A stretch of 64,000 bases of DNA from Ianthella basta (lineage: Eukaryota; Porifera; Demospongiae; Verongiida; Ianthellidae). This document shows, piece by piece, positions 33,781-60,356 of the stretch. Where the stretch lies: positions 7,682,915 through 7,746,914 of the forward strand of contig OZ025870.1 in the NCBI GenBank assembly GCA_964019415.1. Reading direction: 5' to 3'. A model generated the notes under the pieces. The model searched no databases and was not told the origin of the DNA. It saw only the letters and a list, made by a program, of their open reading frames with translations. The translations under genes and the position numbers were made by a program. The first letter of the stretch is position 1; every line of letters starts with the position of its first letter.

Positions 33781-34039
33781 GCCAAGTCTTTACAACAGGC
33801 TGCCGAGAGCATTGATGAGTTAACATTACCTAACTTTGTTGGTGCACAACTGAGTAACATAGGAGTGGATATTGACAAGAATACTGACCTGCAGACGAAG
33901 GCGGTTGAAAATCACTTGTCCATTGCAGTCTTTCAAGATGCTTGGGCAAACAATGTGTTTGCCTCATTTTTACAGTTAACCATGAGTCAACGCTTGTTAA
34001 CAGTGATGCTTCGGATGGTGAGGATATTTGGTAGAAGTT
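33781..34039 (+). other. Unassigned coding-like segment
   Basis: After a TTTTCTCCTGTAG acceptor, 86 codons stay open to a TAG at 34037-34039 (for example AAESIDELTLPNFVGAQLSN and FQDAWANNVFASFLQL). The composition is protein-like, amphipathic and helical, but I recognise no family. It may be the last exon of a gene whose earlier exons lie at 25.7-27 kb, or a relic. Confidence 0.3.
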
Positions 34040-34439
34040 AGGGAACCTTTTGGAGCTGAAATACCAATTCCTTTTGGCAACTCCTGGGGATAGTGTCATT
34101 GGAGTCGGCAGCAGAGTTGGTAAGTGTGTAATGTGTGCAGTGTGATAGGTGTGAGCTACCAGCGTGGTATGCAAGTGTATGAGTGTGTGTGTGTGAGAGA
34201 GTACATCTGCATGCTATACTGTGTAAGCAGCAATGGGCATTGGCAAACATTAGCAGTACGAATGTGGATATTTTGCTTTCGTATCTTTGACATCACAATT
34301 TTGTGGATACCACATGGAAAAAGTCACTGCTTTTCTCTCAATCAAAAGGGCGAATTACTTTCTGATGCAAATGAACCAGAACAAGGTGTAACAGCAAGTG
34401 GTACTGGAGAGCATCTACAGCACTTGCTACTACACTGAT

Positions 34440-36650
34440 TGCCTAGAGCTTATCAAATGCCCTAAACTCTGACTTGTTTTACTTGTTGTATATTCATTTT
34501 TGTCACTATCAACCATTTGTTAAATAGTTGACTTGTTAAGTATTCTGAAACTAGAATATTACCACAGGCGGGTGATACAGCTGGTGAAGGGGCTGTGTGG
34601 TGATGTGTTTGAGTACATGGTGTAAAATGTATCTCTCCCTTTTCTGTGTCCTGGTGCTTTATGATGTGGCACCTCATGGTGAATCCTCGTCTTCATTTGA
34701 ACCTATCTCTGGAATCAATATGCATCTAGTTTCTGTGTCTGTGTGAAATATTTTAGTGTACATGTCTGGTGTGTGTATGTGAGGTGTGTGCATGTGAGGT
34801 GTGTGTATGTGAGGTGTGTGCATGTGTGATGGAAGGAGAGTCAGACGTGGATTGGATTCTTTTGGATTCCTTATGGGTAGCTTACTATGTTGTGTATTGT
34901 TGCCATGTTGTGTTTGTTTTGTAGTTGTGTGTGTGTGGTTGGTGTTCTATTTTCTTTGTCCTCATTTCCTGTAGGGGGATCTGCCATATCTGTTTATTAA
35001 CTTAGTGTTTTTGTAGGTTACAGTAGGTTGTTTAATTATAAAATTAGGCTGGACACTATTTTGATATTTATTCTGTTCCGTTTTTGTATACATTTCTGCA
35101 TTTTTTATAGTTATGTTCTATTGTTTCCATCCTTTGTGTGTTATTTGTTTGGATAACAAATTCTTTCTCTTAAATTAGATGTTTTTTGTTTGGCCAATTG
35201 CCATATAACTAACTGTAGCCTGTCAACTGTGGTGTGCCATGTTGTACAGTACAATGTTTTGTACTCATCTACAATGCCATTGAGCTCTGTTTCCTGAATT
35301 GGAAAATGGAAGCTGCATGCTGCAGCTGCTGCTATCTTTAGTGCAGTCTGTATTATGGGATTGATGGAGTCTAAATGTAAAGCAAACCCTATAAGGGTAG
35401 GAGGGGTATGTACTGTAGGAGTAGGGCAGAAATTTCATATAACTATATAATTATTATAGTCATGTACAAATTGTATAGCCTATCTCTGGAATCAATATGC
35501 ATCTAGTTTCTGTGTTTGTGTGAAATGTACATGTACGTGTACGTGTACGTACATGTGGCTTGCATGAATAGTATAATATATTACTACTATACTACTACTA
35601 TTGTCTAGTCCCTTGACTAGCATAGGTGTTTAGGTATACGTACTGATTTGCCATTATTTTTTAAATTTACTTTTGGATTAATTTGCTGTAATGAATACAT
35701 TAATAGGGACAAGAAATCAAAATCCTATGGTATCTTTGGGAGCAGGCAGGTGATCATAAAGGAAAATGTCAGAAGTTGGACTGTTTGGACATGCATGCAT
35801 GTCCCTCAACAGCTTCAGAATGAGCTGTGCTTTGTATTAGCTAAATGGTGCTGAGCATTAGTGAAGAGTATAGGAGGAATCATGATGCACTGTTCCATCA
35901 CCCTCATCCTCTGCAGTATACATATAAAGTAAACGTGTACATGTCCTCCAGTGCAGTAACTGGCTACACGTCCTATCCATTTGTGCCTCTCCTGCTCAAA
36001 GCAGCTGGTAGTGGATGCATGTGCACGTGCCGTCTTAGTTGGTTAGGGTGCTAGGGAGTTTACTTATCCTTAAATTCCTGTTAATATATGGAGTTGAGTC
36101 CTCAGCCACCAAGTGCTGCAAGGACATGCATTCAGCATTATGCACGCATGAAAATCAATATAATAATACAGTATCATGGGACAGCCCTTCTACACACACA
36201 CACACTATATGTATACATTGCATACAGCCAAATGGCTGTCTTACAAGTGAATACAACAGTATGAATCTTAACAGAAGAAACATTATTTTTCTTCAGGACA
36301 ATAAAGGTGCAAAATGCAGCTATATACTGGCCTATACCCTAAACCTGTCTATTGCTACAAGTGAACTAACTGTGAGATTGCGCTAATCCAGATTAGGGCT
36401 TCTCTTCAAAGTTTGGATTTGTGTATTGTGTGGCATGTTTCCAGACTGCAATGGACGTACTTGAGCAGGGTCTTTCTCTCTACTACAAGTAGCCCATGCA
36501 ATTAGTTAATACCACAAAAGCTTAATTTCATTAATGTATGTACCTTCATAATTGGTCATATTAATGCCAGTATTGGAATTTGATTGCATATTCATGAGAT
36601 GACTGCATTGCTTTTCCTCCTCTATGGTGTTTCAAAATCAAAAATTAACA
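34440..36650. other. Intergenic region
   Basis: AT-rich, without convincing coding exons. It holds a GTGTGTATGTGAG-type minisatellite at 34769-34830 and two copies of a 48-bp repeat at 34702-34749 and 35479-35527. Confidence 0.5.
34702..35527. repeat. 48-bp direct repeat, 777 bp apart
   Basis: CCTATCTCTGGAATCAATAT with GCATCTAGTTTCTGTGT occurs at 34702-34749 and again at 35479-35527 with a single visible difference. Confidence 0.85.
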
Positions 36651-36669
36651 CCACCCCAGCCACAGCTGC

Positions 36670-36760
36670 ATGGCAATAACCCTTGGGAGCATCAATCCAA
36701 AGATGATTCAAATAATGGCAATGGCTCCGCTTGTCAGACCAGATGGAGGTGTTTATCTTC
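36670..36760 (-). pseudogene. Relic copy of the leishmanolysin-like transmembrane exon
   Basis: The minus strand closely resembles exon 19 of the adjacent gene (37146-37328), including the stretch around TCATCTTTGGATTG and the PSGL-like segment. An in-frame TGA falls within the membrane segment. It lies downstream of the real 3' UTR. Confidence 0.75.
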
Positions 36761-37145
36761 CCATGGTAGTAGTCAAGATGGGGAGTAATACTGTCCACGG
36801 CCCCTCAGATGAATATGCAAACAGACTTTTACAAGAAAGCAACAGTCATCAAAGACAAAACAACACAATCATAGAAGATACATACATCAAGTTCAGAGGA
36901 CACCAAAGGCCTAACAAACTGGTCTACATTTGTCTAAACCTGTCCACTACTAGGTTGGCTATACACAAAGGTTGTGCTACATAACTCTCCTCTTAGGTCT
37001 TGTGTTCCAAAGTAAGATCTGTGCTTGTTGGATTGTATGGCTCAAGGCCATCAGCAGGAGCTTGAGGTTTTGGCATATTCCTGCAAGAGATGGACAGCAG
37101 TTGGAAAGATTGGTGTCTTCTACAGCCAGGTCATTATTGTTTAGC

Positions 37146-43581
<6,436 letters not shown>

Positions 43582-45261
43582 CTTGGTAGAATTCGCGAAC
43601 AGTACTTAGGAGGCGGAGTTGGTATTCAGCCTATTCATGGCAGTTCCATCATATAAACGTATAATGCGGGAACTACTGTATTTATACGGCGAAGGTCATC
43701 TTCATGCAATTATGCAAACTGAAGGTCGTGGGCAGACAGGAGGCGGGTACTGCTAAATTTGTGGGGTGGTGGGCGGGGGGGAGGGGAGGGGAGGGGACTG
43801 GGGGTGAGTTGGATCTGTTTCAAATGTATGACTGCGCATGCAGATGAGCCTGGTCTGCAGTGAGAGATGTGCTGTCTGACAGTGTGTGTACAATGGCAGT
43901 GTGGCACGCATGGAGGAGCTCAATGAGTACAGGCTGCTGTGGACCAAGATTGTTTCACCACATAGCAATGTGTATAAGCATATACTCTTTTCATTATCTG
44001 TTCTAAGTTCATTGTCCAATTGCAATACATTCAATATAATATATAACATAATTATGATATTATTGTTGCTGTTTTAAGGACCTCGGGGACTCCAATAATA
44101 TTGTTTTATATATTTGCTTTGAATGCTCATTATACAGGCTTTTTTTTTAGCTATACGAATGTACACATTGACAATACAAACAAAGCCGAACTGGCTGCAG
44201 ATCCTGCTTGTGTGAAACTTGTCCACTAACATTAGTTCAAATTAACTCATTCTTTGTGGAAAGAATGGTTTGAGTTCACTTCCCACCAATGTACCTTCCA
44301 GGAAGGTCGGGAGAGATGGCAGTATACAGGTGATCCATACATGGCTGTGGCCGCACACACTTGCGTACTCTGGCGGTGCAGCACTGGGTTACTATGGCAT
44401 CCTAGGAAGGTGACACAGCACATGTATGAGCTCACATTCCACAAATGTAATTTAAAATTTGTCATGTGGACAGAGTGGGCTATGGGTGTGATGTCACTGT
44501 GCCGTCATCGTGTTGCTGTGGACGGAACTGTATTAGAGAAAGGTCACTGCACTATGCGGACTGAACCCCGGTTCTTAGTTGACAGAACCGGTTTTGGGTG
44601 GTGTCATCACTGACAAAACTGGTTCTGGGTGGCGTTTCTGTGCCATGTGGACAGAACCGGTTTATGACATCACTCGGTCATGTGGACAGAAATGGCTTGC
44701 AAACCAGTATATAGGTGTCAGCATGTATTGTTGCTTTTTACGTCAGCCCACGTAACTAATGATAAGGGACACTGCATCGTGAATCACTGCTCCATCTTCC
44801 AGCTCCCTGTGCAACTCAAGAGGAAGCTACAGCTTGCTACACATCCAAAGATGGATGTGAACTATCGTCAAAGAAATATGTGACTACACTGCTCATATAG
44901 CTATAGGCTTGTTACTCTGCTTTGCAAGTATTAACTAACTGAAGCCAGAGCAAAATTATGCACATGTAAGCACTCCTGTGCATGTGATAGGGAGCACAAT
45001 GGCCACCAGCTACATGTGTGTACACGCGCTAGCTATGTACATTGAATATACATGTACCTCCTTTTGTTTCAATTGTGAATTATTCTGTCTTAACAGTTTA
45101 ACTGTATTGCCCATGCACATCTGCAGCAATCAGAAACGGTCGACCCATCTGCATGCACAGAATACGAACAAGTAGCAAGGGGGAGGGGCCTGTACACATG
45201 ATTTACGTGCCGAGAGGATCACAATCCTCATGCCTAAACTGCGACGAATCACGTGCCAGAG
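43582..45261. promoter_or_regulatory. Intergenic region between the divergent leishmanolysin-like genes
   Basis: 1.68 kb between the two start codons. It should hold both promoters. It contains G-rich tracts at 43770-43805 and a cluster of Grainyhead-type palindromes at 44560-44700. The small open frames are not convincing. Confidence 0.6.
44586..44662. promoter_or_regulatory. Cluster of Grainyhead-type motifs (AACCGGTT)
   Basis: AACCGGTT at 44586-44593 and 44655-44662, and AACTGGTT at 44617-44624, each inside a repeated GACARAACYGGTT context. A fourth half-site CCCCGGTTC is at about 44566. AACCGGTT is the known Grainyhead/CP2 consensus. Confidence 0.45.
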
Positions 45262-53448
<8,187 letters not shown>

Positions 53449-54878
53449 GCTAAACAATTATGACCTGGCTGTAGAAGACACTGTACTGATGTTGTTTCCA
53501 ACTGCTGTCCATCTCTTGTATATATGTAGAGGAATGACGAAACCTCCTGCTGTTAGCCTTGAAGCATATGAAGTCAGCAAGTTGGAACAGAAGGCCTGAG
53601 AGAAGATTTGTTCAGCGCAACCTTTGTCTATAGCCAACCTAGTAGTGGATACTTTTAGACAAATGTGGACCTGTTTGTTGGGCCTTTGGTGTCCTGAATT
53701 CGTGTACACATCTTCGATTTAGGATTGTGTTTTGTACGTAGTCTTGAATACTGTTGTTTCTGGTACAGAGTCTGTTGTACATGTTTATTGGAGGGAAGGG
53801 TCCCCGAATAATATTACTTGCCTTAACCTGCTATCAAGGGAATATGGAAAATGACAGTTTTCAGTGTAAATTAAATTTAATGTGAATTAACAAAGTATGT
53901 ACACACTTAGAAATTGGTACTTTTGTGTAAACTATACATACGTGAGTACAATTATACAGTCATGCAAGAAAGATTAGTACATTCAGCATAACATACAGGT
54001 TTGATTGCAGTTGACTCCCCATATAATTTTCATTGCCTGTTGTATAATTATATACTACTAGCAGAGAGGCCCGCCATTGGTGAGCTACGACACCCGACAA
54101 GAGTGATTGCACTCATTTGTTATTTGCCAGTGGCTGCTTGGTTATCTGCACTAGTCATGACGTGGCAGAGGTGTTGAATTCACAGCTCTGAAGAATATCT
54201 GAAGATGAAGACATTAATCAGACACACTGAGGCTCACACCTGTACAGGACCAATGCTCTGTCATGGACTTTCATCCCTTGAGCCATCCATCCTGCGCCAT
54301 TAATGCATGGCCACATTCTCCTCCTCTCACCTCATATACGTACCAGTCACACTGTCTGGTAACTATACAGGTGGGCTGCAGGCAATATTAATGCTTTGAC
54401 CACTTGAGCCCATATCCTCAGCTCATTCTGTGTGAATGTAAGCTCAAAGATCAGTCATTATTATTGAAGATATCTGGACTAGATATATGTAATTGGTGAG
54501 ATTTCCTTTCATAAGTTACTGCTGATAGATTATTCACAAAAATATGTTCTAGCTGTGAAAAGTAGAGCCATTAAGGCACTTTGTGTTACACAAACAAATA
54601 TATGGTGTTGCTGGATTATAGCACATATTTATTATCACAATGAACAACTTATTCACCTATATATTCATTATCATGCATAGTGCATTGAGCTGCATGTATA
54701 GGTAGAGTAGTAATGTGGCACACTGCTTTATATATACACTGTACACTCTGTTACAGTGTGGCTCAGTGAACCTCATAGGAATAAAGAGGTTCCGAAAGGA
54801 CGAGTAGCTGCAAGGTACATAATTCTAATAACTTCAGACAATCAGCTACATGTATGTATGTATACACATTCTGTCTGT
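53449..54878. other. Convergent 3' regions of two genes
   Basis: The first 250 bp are 3' UTR of the plus-strand leishmanolysin-like gene and resemble the UTR of its paralogue at 36885-37145. The rest, AT-rich with no exon found, includes the 3' UTR of the minus-strand Ig receptor. Confidence 0.5.
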
Positions 54879-57800
54879 CTATATATATAGATCATCCACA
54901 TCATCATCACCAGTACCCTGTTCTATGTGTGTGGTGTCTCTCTGCACCTCCTGCTTGGCCTCACATGACAGTACAACATAGCTGTACTCCTCTGCATCCT
55001 TGCTCCTCTCTGTTAGAGGGACAGATGAGAAACTTGTAACTGCTTCTCCCAATAAAGTCTTGCAAACAAGGTTCTTCGGCATATTTTCATCCCCAGTCCC
55101 AGTGCCTGCATTCATACACTCATCATACACTGGGTCGTGGTGGAGACTGTTAGCCCTGCACGGCAAGCAGTGAACACAACACAGAAGAGTACTACTGCAT
55201 ATCACTACAGTGTGCACCAAGGTACTCATAATGTGAGCTACATTTAACCCAACAGCTGATGGTGCAGGTGCAGACAGTTGAATGCTGTCTGGTTATATAC
55301 CTACTTGTAGCATGACTGCTTTCTGCGAATCACTATAGCTATCACTGCTGTCGCTATGGCAACCATGATGACCACCACAACAAGAAGGCCAACAACACCC
55401 ACAGATACTGCAGTCAGAGTAGCATCAGTGGGCTGGTCTGACTCAGTGGATGGATCAGGGAAGCTGTCAGTCACAAAGGGACAAGTGACATCCACTTTTA
55501 GCTCAGTGGTCATGTTGGATGACCCTTCAGTGTTCACTGCTAAACAGGTGTAAGTGCCATTGTCTACTGAAGTCGTGTTGAGGAGGGTTAGAGTGCTCTC
55601 CTGTGTCCTGCTGCCCACCTGGACTGTGCTGATGGTCACTCTTGGAGGTACTGCCTGGACCTCAGCCCCATTGTGGAGCCAGGTGATGTTGGACAAAGGG
55701 CAAGTGTCCACAGTGCAGTTGAAGGAGACATGATCTGAGTAGGCCACTGTCTGGTTGGCTGAGATGGCCATCACAATGGGAGAAACTGAATATGCACGCC
55801 GTGATGTGTGTTTGTGTGCATGTATAGATGAGAGATTTGCAGAGTCATTAATTAGAGTAACATTATATGAATGAAATTGAAAGAAGTTATGATACATTGA
55901 ACAAATTAATAGTTTCTTTGCAAGAAGATATTTAGGGTCTCATTCATCATTTAGTAGTCACAATGAACTAAATATGTGGCTTCAATATTACGCTCCATGA
56001 CAGCTATCACAATGAGTGACACAGCAGACACTTGGGCCACTAAATAAGATATTTGGTATGGTGACCTTGTAGGGCCGGCACCATGTCCCTCACCTGGCAC
56101 TAGCAGAGTAGCTGCTGCTTGGTCTGTGTGTGTGGACCCATCACTGTTCATGTTGCTAGCCACACATGTCACCACTGCTCCACAGTCCAATGCAGTCACA
56201 CTGTGGAGACTGACTGTGCGGTTCACCTCCATGAAGCTAGTGGGCGTGGCCTCTGTCATCAGGGTCTGGTCTCCAATGGTGTATGAGGCATTCACTCCTG
56301 ACAGTTGGATGTTGAGTGTTGTCTTGGGGAAGCCACGAGCAAGACAAGTGAAGAGGACATCGTCACCAGCAGCAGCCATCACTTGACCAGTGTTAAGACC
56401 ATTGATGAAGGCAGAAGGTGAAACTAATGGGAAGTGGGGATACCACTCACTGTCAAGTGTTGATTGGCATGCTTGGACACAGCAATACTGTGACTGTTAC
56501 TGCATGCTGCCCCATATTGTGCGATTCAGTAAATTGTTTGCATGAATATGCATGCAGGTATAGAGATTACAACTAGCGTTCATCACTACAGACGTGGTAT
56601 CAACATCATGCATTGCATACACTTACCAAAGGAGCCAGCAATCACTGTGTTCTCTGGGTTTGGTTGTGTACTAGTGCCTGGTGTTGGCAGAAGGTATGGT
56701 CCATAGTAGCCCACTCTAAGAGAGGCTGACCCAGCAGGAATGGTGTAGGTCTGTCCCACATTGGATAATGTTGCAGATGTAAACAGACTATTGCTACCAA
56801 AGAAGCTTGGGTCGTCTCTGTTGTACAGCCAGTCACTGATGTAGAAATTGCCTCTGAACCTTGCATCCAGTACCAGATCGGCACTAGTGTCCAGTACTAC
56901 ATATCTGGGGGTCAGTCGGACAGGACAGGGAGGGGGGAACTCTGCATAGGGTGAAGGTATACAGAGTCAGTATGCATGATAGCTTTCTGAATACCGCAGA
57001 TTGAGAAATTGCAGACTGCATTCAAACTCTGAAAAGACTGTGCAATAAATAAAAGCACAATCTTTGATTGACTGTTCTTATACACAAGGCAGATTTGTTT
57101 TGAACATCAGTACTCAAGGTGCACACGATTCTTTTGAGTTTAATAAAACTGGAGAAATGGCTCCATTCTTACATTTTATGATCATCATTCCACAAAACGT
57201 TTTTCAAGGGTAAAGAGTTACTGAACTTAAGTTTTTATTGTGTTTACTTTGGTAGTAGTAAATCTGGCCCATAAGAGCCTTCTTGAGATGCACATAGGGA
57301 TGGGGAGGGAGGGGTCACACTACTATGAAAATGGCTAATCACACATTTCATGCACAGATAGCATGTGCTGTCATCTTAACTCAACAGGATGTACTGTATC
57401 CATGAACACAGCACGCATCATCTTCTCATGACACATCATGAACACAATATTTGTGTCTTACCTGATCCATAGAGATACACATCACTGGTTACATTCTCCT
57501 TTGTATCACTTGTGTTGGCAAAGCAGTGGTAGACACCATCGTGGACTGGTTGGAAATTGAGGAAAATTAAGTAAATGGTCATTTGGACAGATGAGTGATC
57601 CACTTCAGTCAGTGTAGTGTTCACCAGGTCCCCATCACTGATCACCACCCCATCCTTGTAGAAGTATGAAGTGAAGTCAATTGAGGAGTGAGTGATAGAA
57701 CAACTGATGTTGAATGCAGCCCCAGTGTTGAGGTTGTAGTGAGTTGGGTTGATGGGAGTAGCAGTGTTATTTGACAGCACTTCAGAAGGTGGAATCAAAT

Positions 57801-59776
57801 TTGGTACCACAGACAGACCTGTCAATGGGTATGGAAAATATGTGTGTATACAGTATGATTAACTGTGTTGCTATAACTGCTAACTGCTTGATAACTGTGT
57901 GGAAATGTCTGCCAATGATCAAGCAGAAACACAATGCAATGCAACATGTACCGCAGCAGTAGGTTGAATCACATAATTGATCACTGTCTCTTATCTACAG
58001 CACTAGGTGTTAAGGAGCAATTCTTATTGCTGTTCACACAAGCATGTACTGCTCTTCATCAGCAGCAAGCTTACTAAAACTGCAGCTACTACATAACAAG
58101 GTGAGTTCTGTGGGCAAGAAACACCTAAACATATCTAATAGTTTGTCACATTTCTTAGTGTTTCAACAGTCATAGCCACTATACTCTTCCCTGTGCAAGT
58201 ACATCAGTGCTCACCTTTAGCTGTTCCTAACAAAGACCATACCAACACACCTGAATGTGCAAGGATGGTGACTCAGTGAAGAAAAGGGTACATACAGAGA
58301 CACAGTTGCATCTATATGTAGCTAGTTAGTCCTCATGCAATCACTATTTAGGGCTTGGTATTCTATACCCATTTATACATGTGATTACTGTCTGTCTGTA
58401 CACTAGCTGGTGACGGCAATCATGCTGTAATTCCCACTACACATAAGTGACAGCTGAATAGTGTAGTGGCTTCTGACACAATGCAGTTTCGGTGCTGGCT
58501 GCCAAGTAATTGTCTACTGAGCACTGAAAGTTGTTGACCGCTCCTGAGAGCTCTCAGCATCCCTGAATGTCTTGCTTTCTTGGATAGTCCAGTGTCTGGC
58601 TTAACGTTTTGGTCTATTCGCACACAAAGTGCACTGTAGAAAGTCGTGATGACATCATTGGTTCTTTGCACGATTGGATTGAGAGGTATATATATGTGGA
58701 TTGTACACACTCTGTCTAACAAGCTGGTCATCACAGTATCCACAGCATGTACAGCAATGCAGTGATGCTATGCATGAGATGGGTATAGGTCATAAGGGAA
58801 CAGAGCAGCAAGACTTTCATAATACTTTCACTAAAAATTTTCTTTTGAAAGTTGGTACATTCCTTACAGCAGGTGTCTTGTAGTCCCCTGCATTCAACTA
58901 GCCAAGTTGAAACCAATGCTTTCCTTGAGTTAATTGTAATAGGGAGCAGTTGGTTGAAAGGCAATTGCAAGAGGAAATATTTGTATAGCATACAACAATT
59001 CATAGTTATGTAGTACTCACATCAAGAGAATTCATTTGAAGTATTTTATAAAAATGATGCTTAACTGTTTCAAGACCCTATACTGGCGTGTAGCTACTGA
59101 TTTGGGTGTGACCCAAACCATACAATCTATGGAGTGTATGTGTGGGACGGCTACACACATGGAACATGTGGATGTGATTGTGCATGCATGGATCACTGAC
59201 AGCATATATGTATTGGCACTGACACATGCACAGTACATTCATCAGTTCAAGGATTTACTGCATCCCTCTACATGCTGAGCACAGTTGCACATGCAACGTT
59301 TAATACTGTACATACAGTATTTGTAAAGAGCACTGCACAAGGATCATAACTGGAAGTCAACAAGTGACTCTTTCTTATGGCAATAGGATATTCCAAGGGG
59401 GGGTGGGGCACTGCTAAAAGGACTATACATATACAGTAATATATAATAAAATTTATGAATAACTGAGGTAGCTAGCTCACTGTAAACTTAAGCTTGGGCT
59501 TCTATTATCCTATTATATTATACGCATTATGGATACCTGCTAGGTATATCTATGTAAAAAAATGTCTCAACTTTGCTTATATATACTGCTATGTAGGTCT
59601 AATACAGAGACAAAGCCGTATCAGTGTATCTAATACTGATTAATTTATCATGGAGTGGTGACACTTCTTTACAGAGACTTTCTTGATATTCAAGCTGTTT
59701 CTAGTCACCCACCAGCAGCTGTGTAGCAACAAGACAACAGAAGCATCCTCTTTGAATTCTTGTTCCTCATCTTCAT
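54879..59776 (-). CDS. Immunoglobulin-type single-pass receptor
   Basis: Cell-surface adhesion or recognition receptor (role inferred). Exons in transcript order: 59713-59776, 57462-57818, 56627-56941, 56094-56423, 55305-55785, 54879-55155. Internal phases agree and give 607 residues. Exon 1 is a signal peptide (KRMLLLSCCYTAA). Exon 2 is an Ig-like domain (ISCSITHSS ... DGVYHCFANTS). Exon 3 is a beta-rich domain without the Ig cysteine pair (GQTYTIPAGSASLRVGYYGP). Exon 4 is Ig-like (VLFTCLARGFPKT ... VVTCVASN). Exon 5 has a clear Ig domain (VSFNCTVDTC, NITWLHNG, DNGTYTCLAVN), a stalk, a membrane helix (VGVVGLLVVVVIMVAIATAV) and RRKQ. Exon 6 is an acidic tail with tyrosines in DPVYDEC and EEYSYVVLSCE, possible SH2-docking sites. 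Domain borders follow phase-1 introns as in many Ig receptors. Exon 1 is the least certain. Confidence 0.82.
57819..59712. other. Intron 1 of the Ig-type receptor
   Basis: A 1.9-kb stretch with no convincing exon on either strand. It contains poly-G at 59397-59407 and AT-rich segments. Confidence 0.5.
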
Positions 59777-60356
59777 AGTCAATCTGGTTGGCTGTTGATT
59801 AGAAGTGAAAGTGAAAGCTATGTATAGTGAGCCATGCATACAGTATGTACTGTGGACTATACTCTAAATTTAGCTATGACATCATAGCCCATGCCAGCAG
59901 TACAGTAGGTGTGCACACAAGTGCAAGGCACTGTCATGTTTAACTGCAGATCAATATCCTGCATGTTAATGCATACCATTAACTTTAGTGTATAATCACA
60001 GCTGCATCATACATGATCATGATCAATAAGTTTAATATTACATGTGTATGTTCAAATACACCAAAATTATCAATATGAAATTCTATTTGCATAGAATTTC
60101 AATGAGTTCTGTAGTGTTAAAACAGCAGCAGATGCATACTGTACATGAGAAGAAGTATGTCTTGTACACATTAACGCTGAATCCACCAGTCACTACACAC
60201 ATACAGTACGTTAATGTCATCTGCAGTGACTTCTGGGTTGCAATACGTGGTGTACACTTGTTCCTCCTCATTGCCCTCACAGGGAATACGTGTGGTGCCC
60301 CTACTTCTTGTCCCCTTCTGTGCCAGAGGAAAAGCTTGTGACTGCCTCCCCTGAAG

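Noticed and set aside
44254-44613. 119-codon open frame between the peptidase genes
   Set aside because: Composition is unlike a protein, there is no recognisable domain, and it overlaps the regulatory palindromes. Treated as chance.
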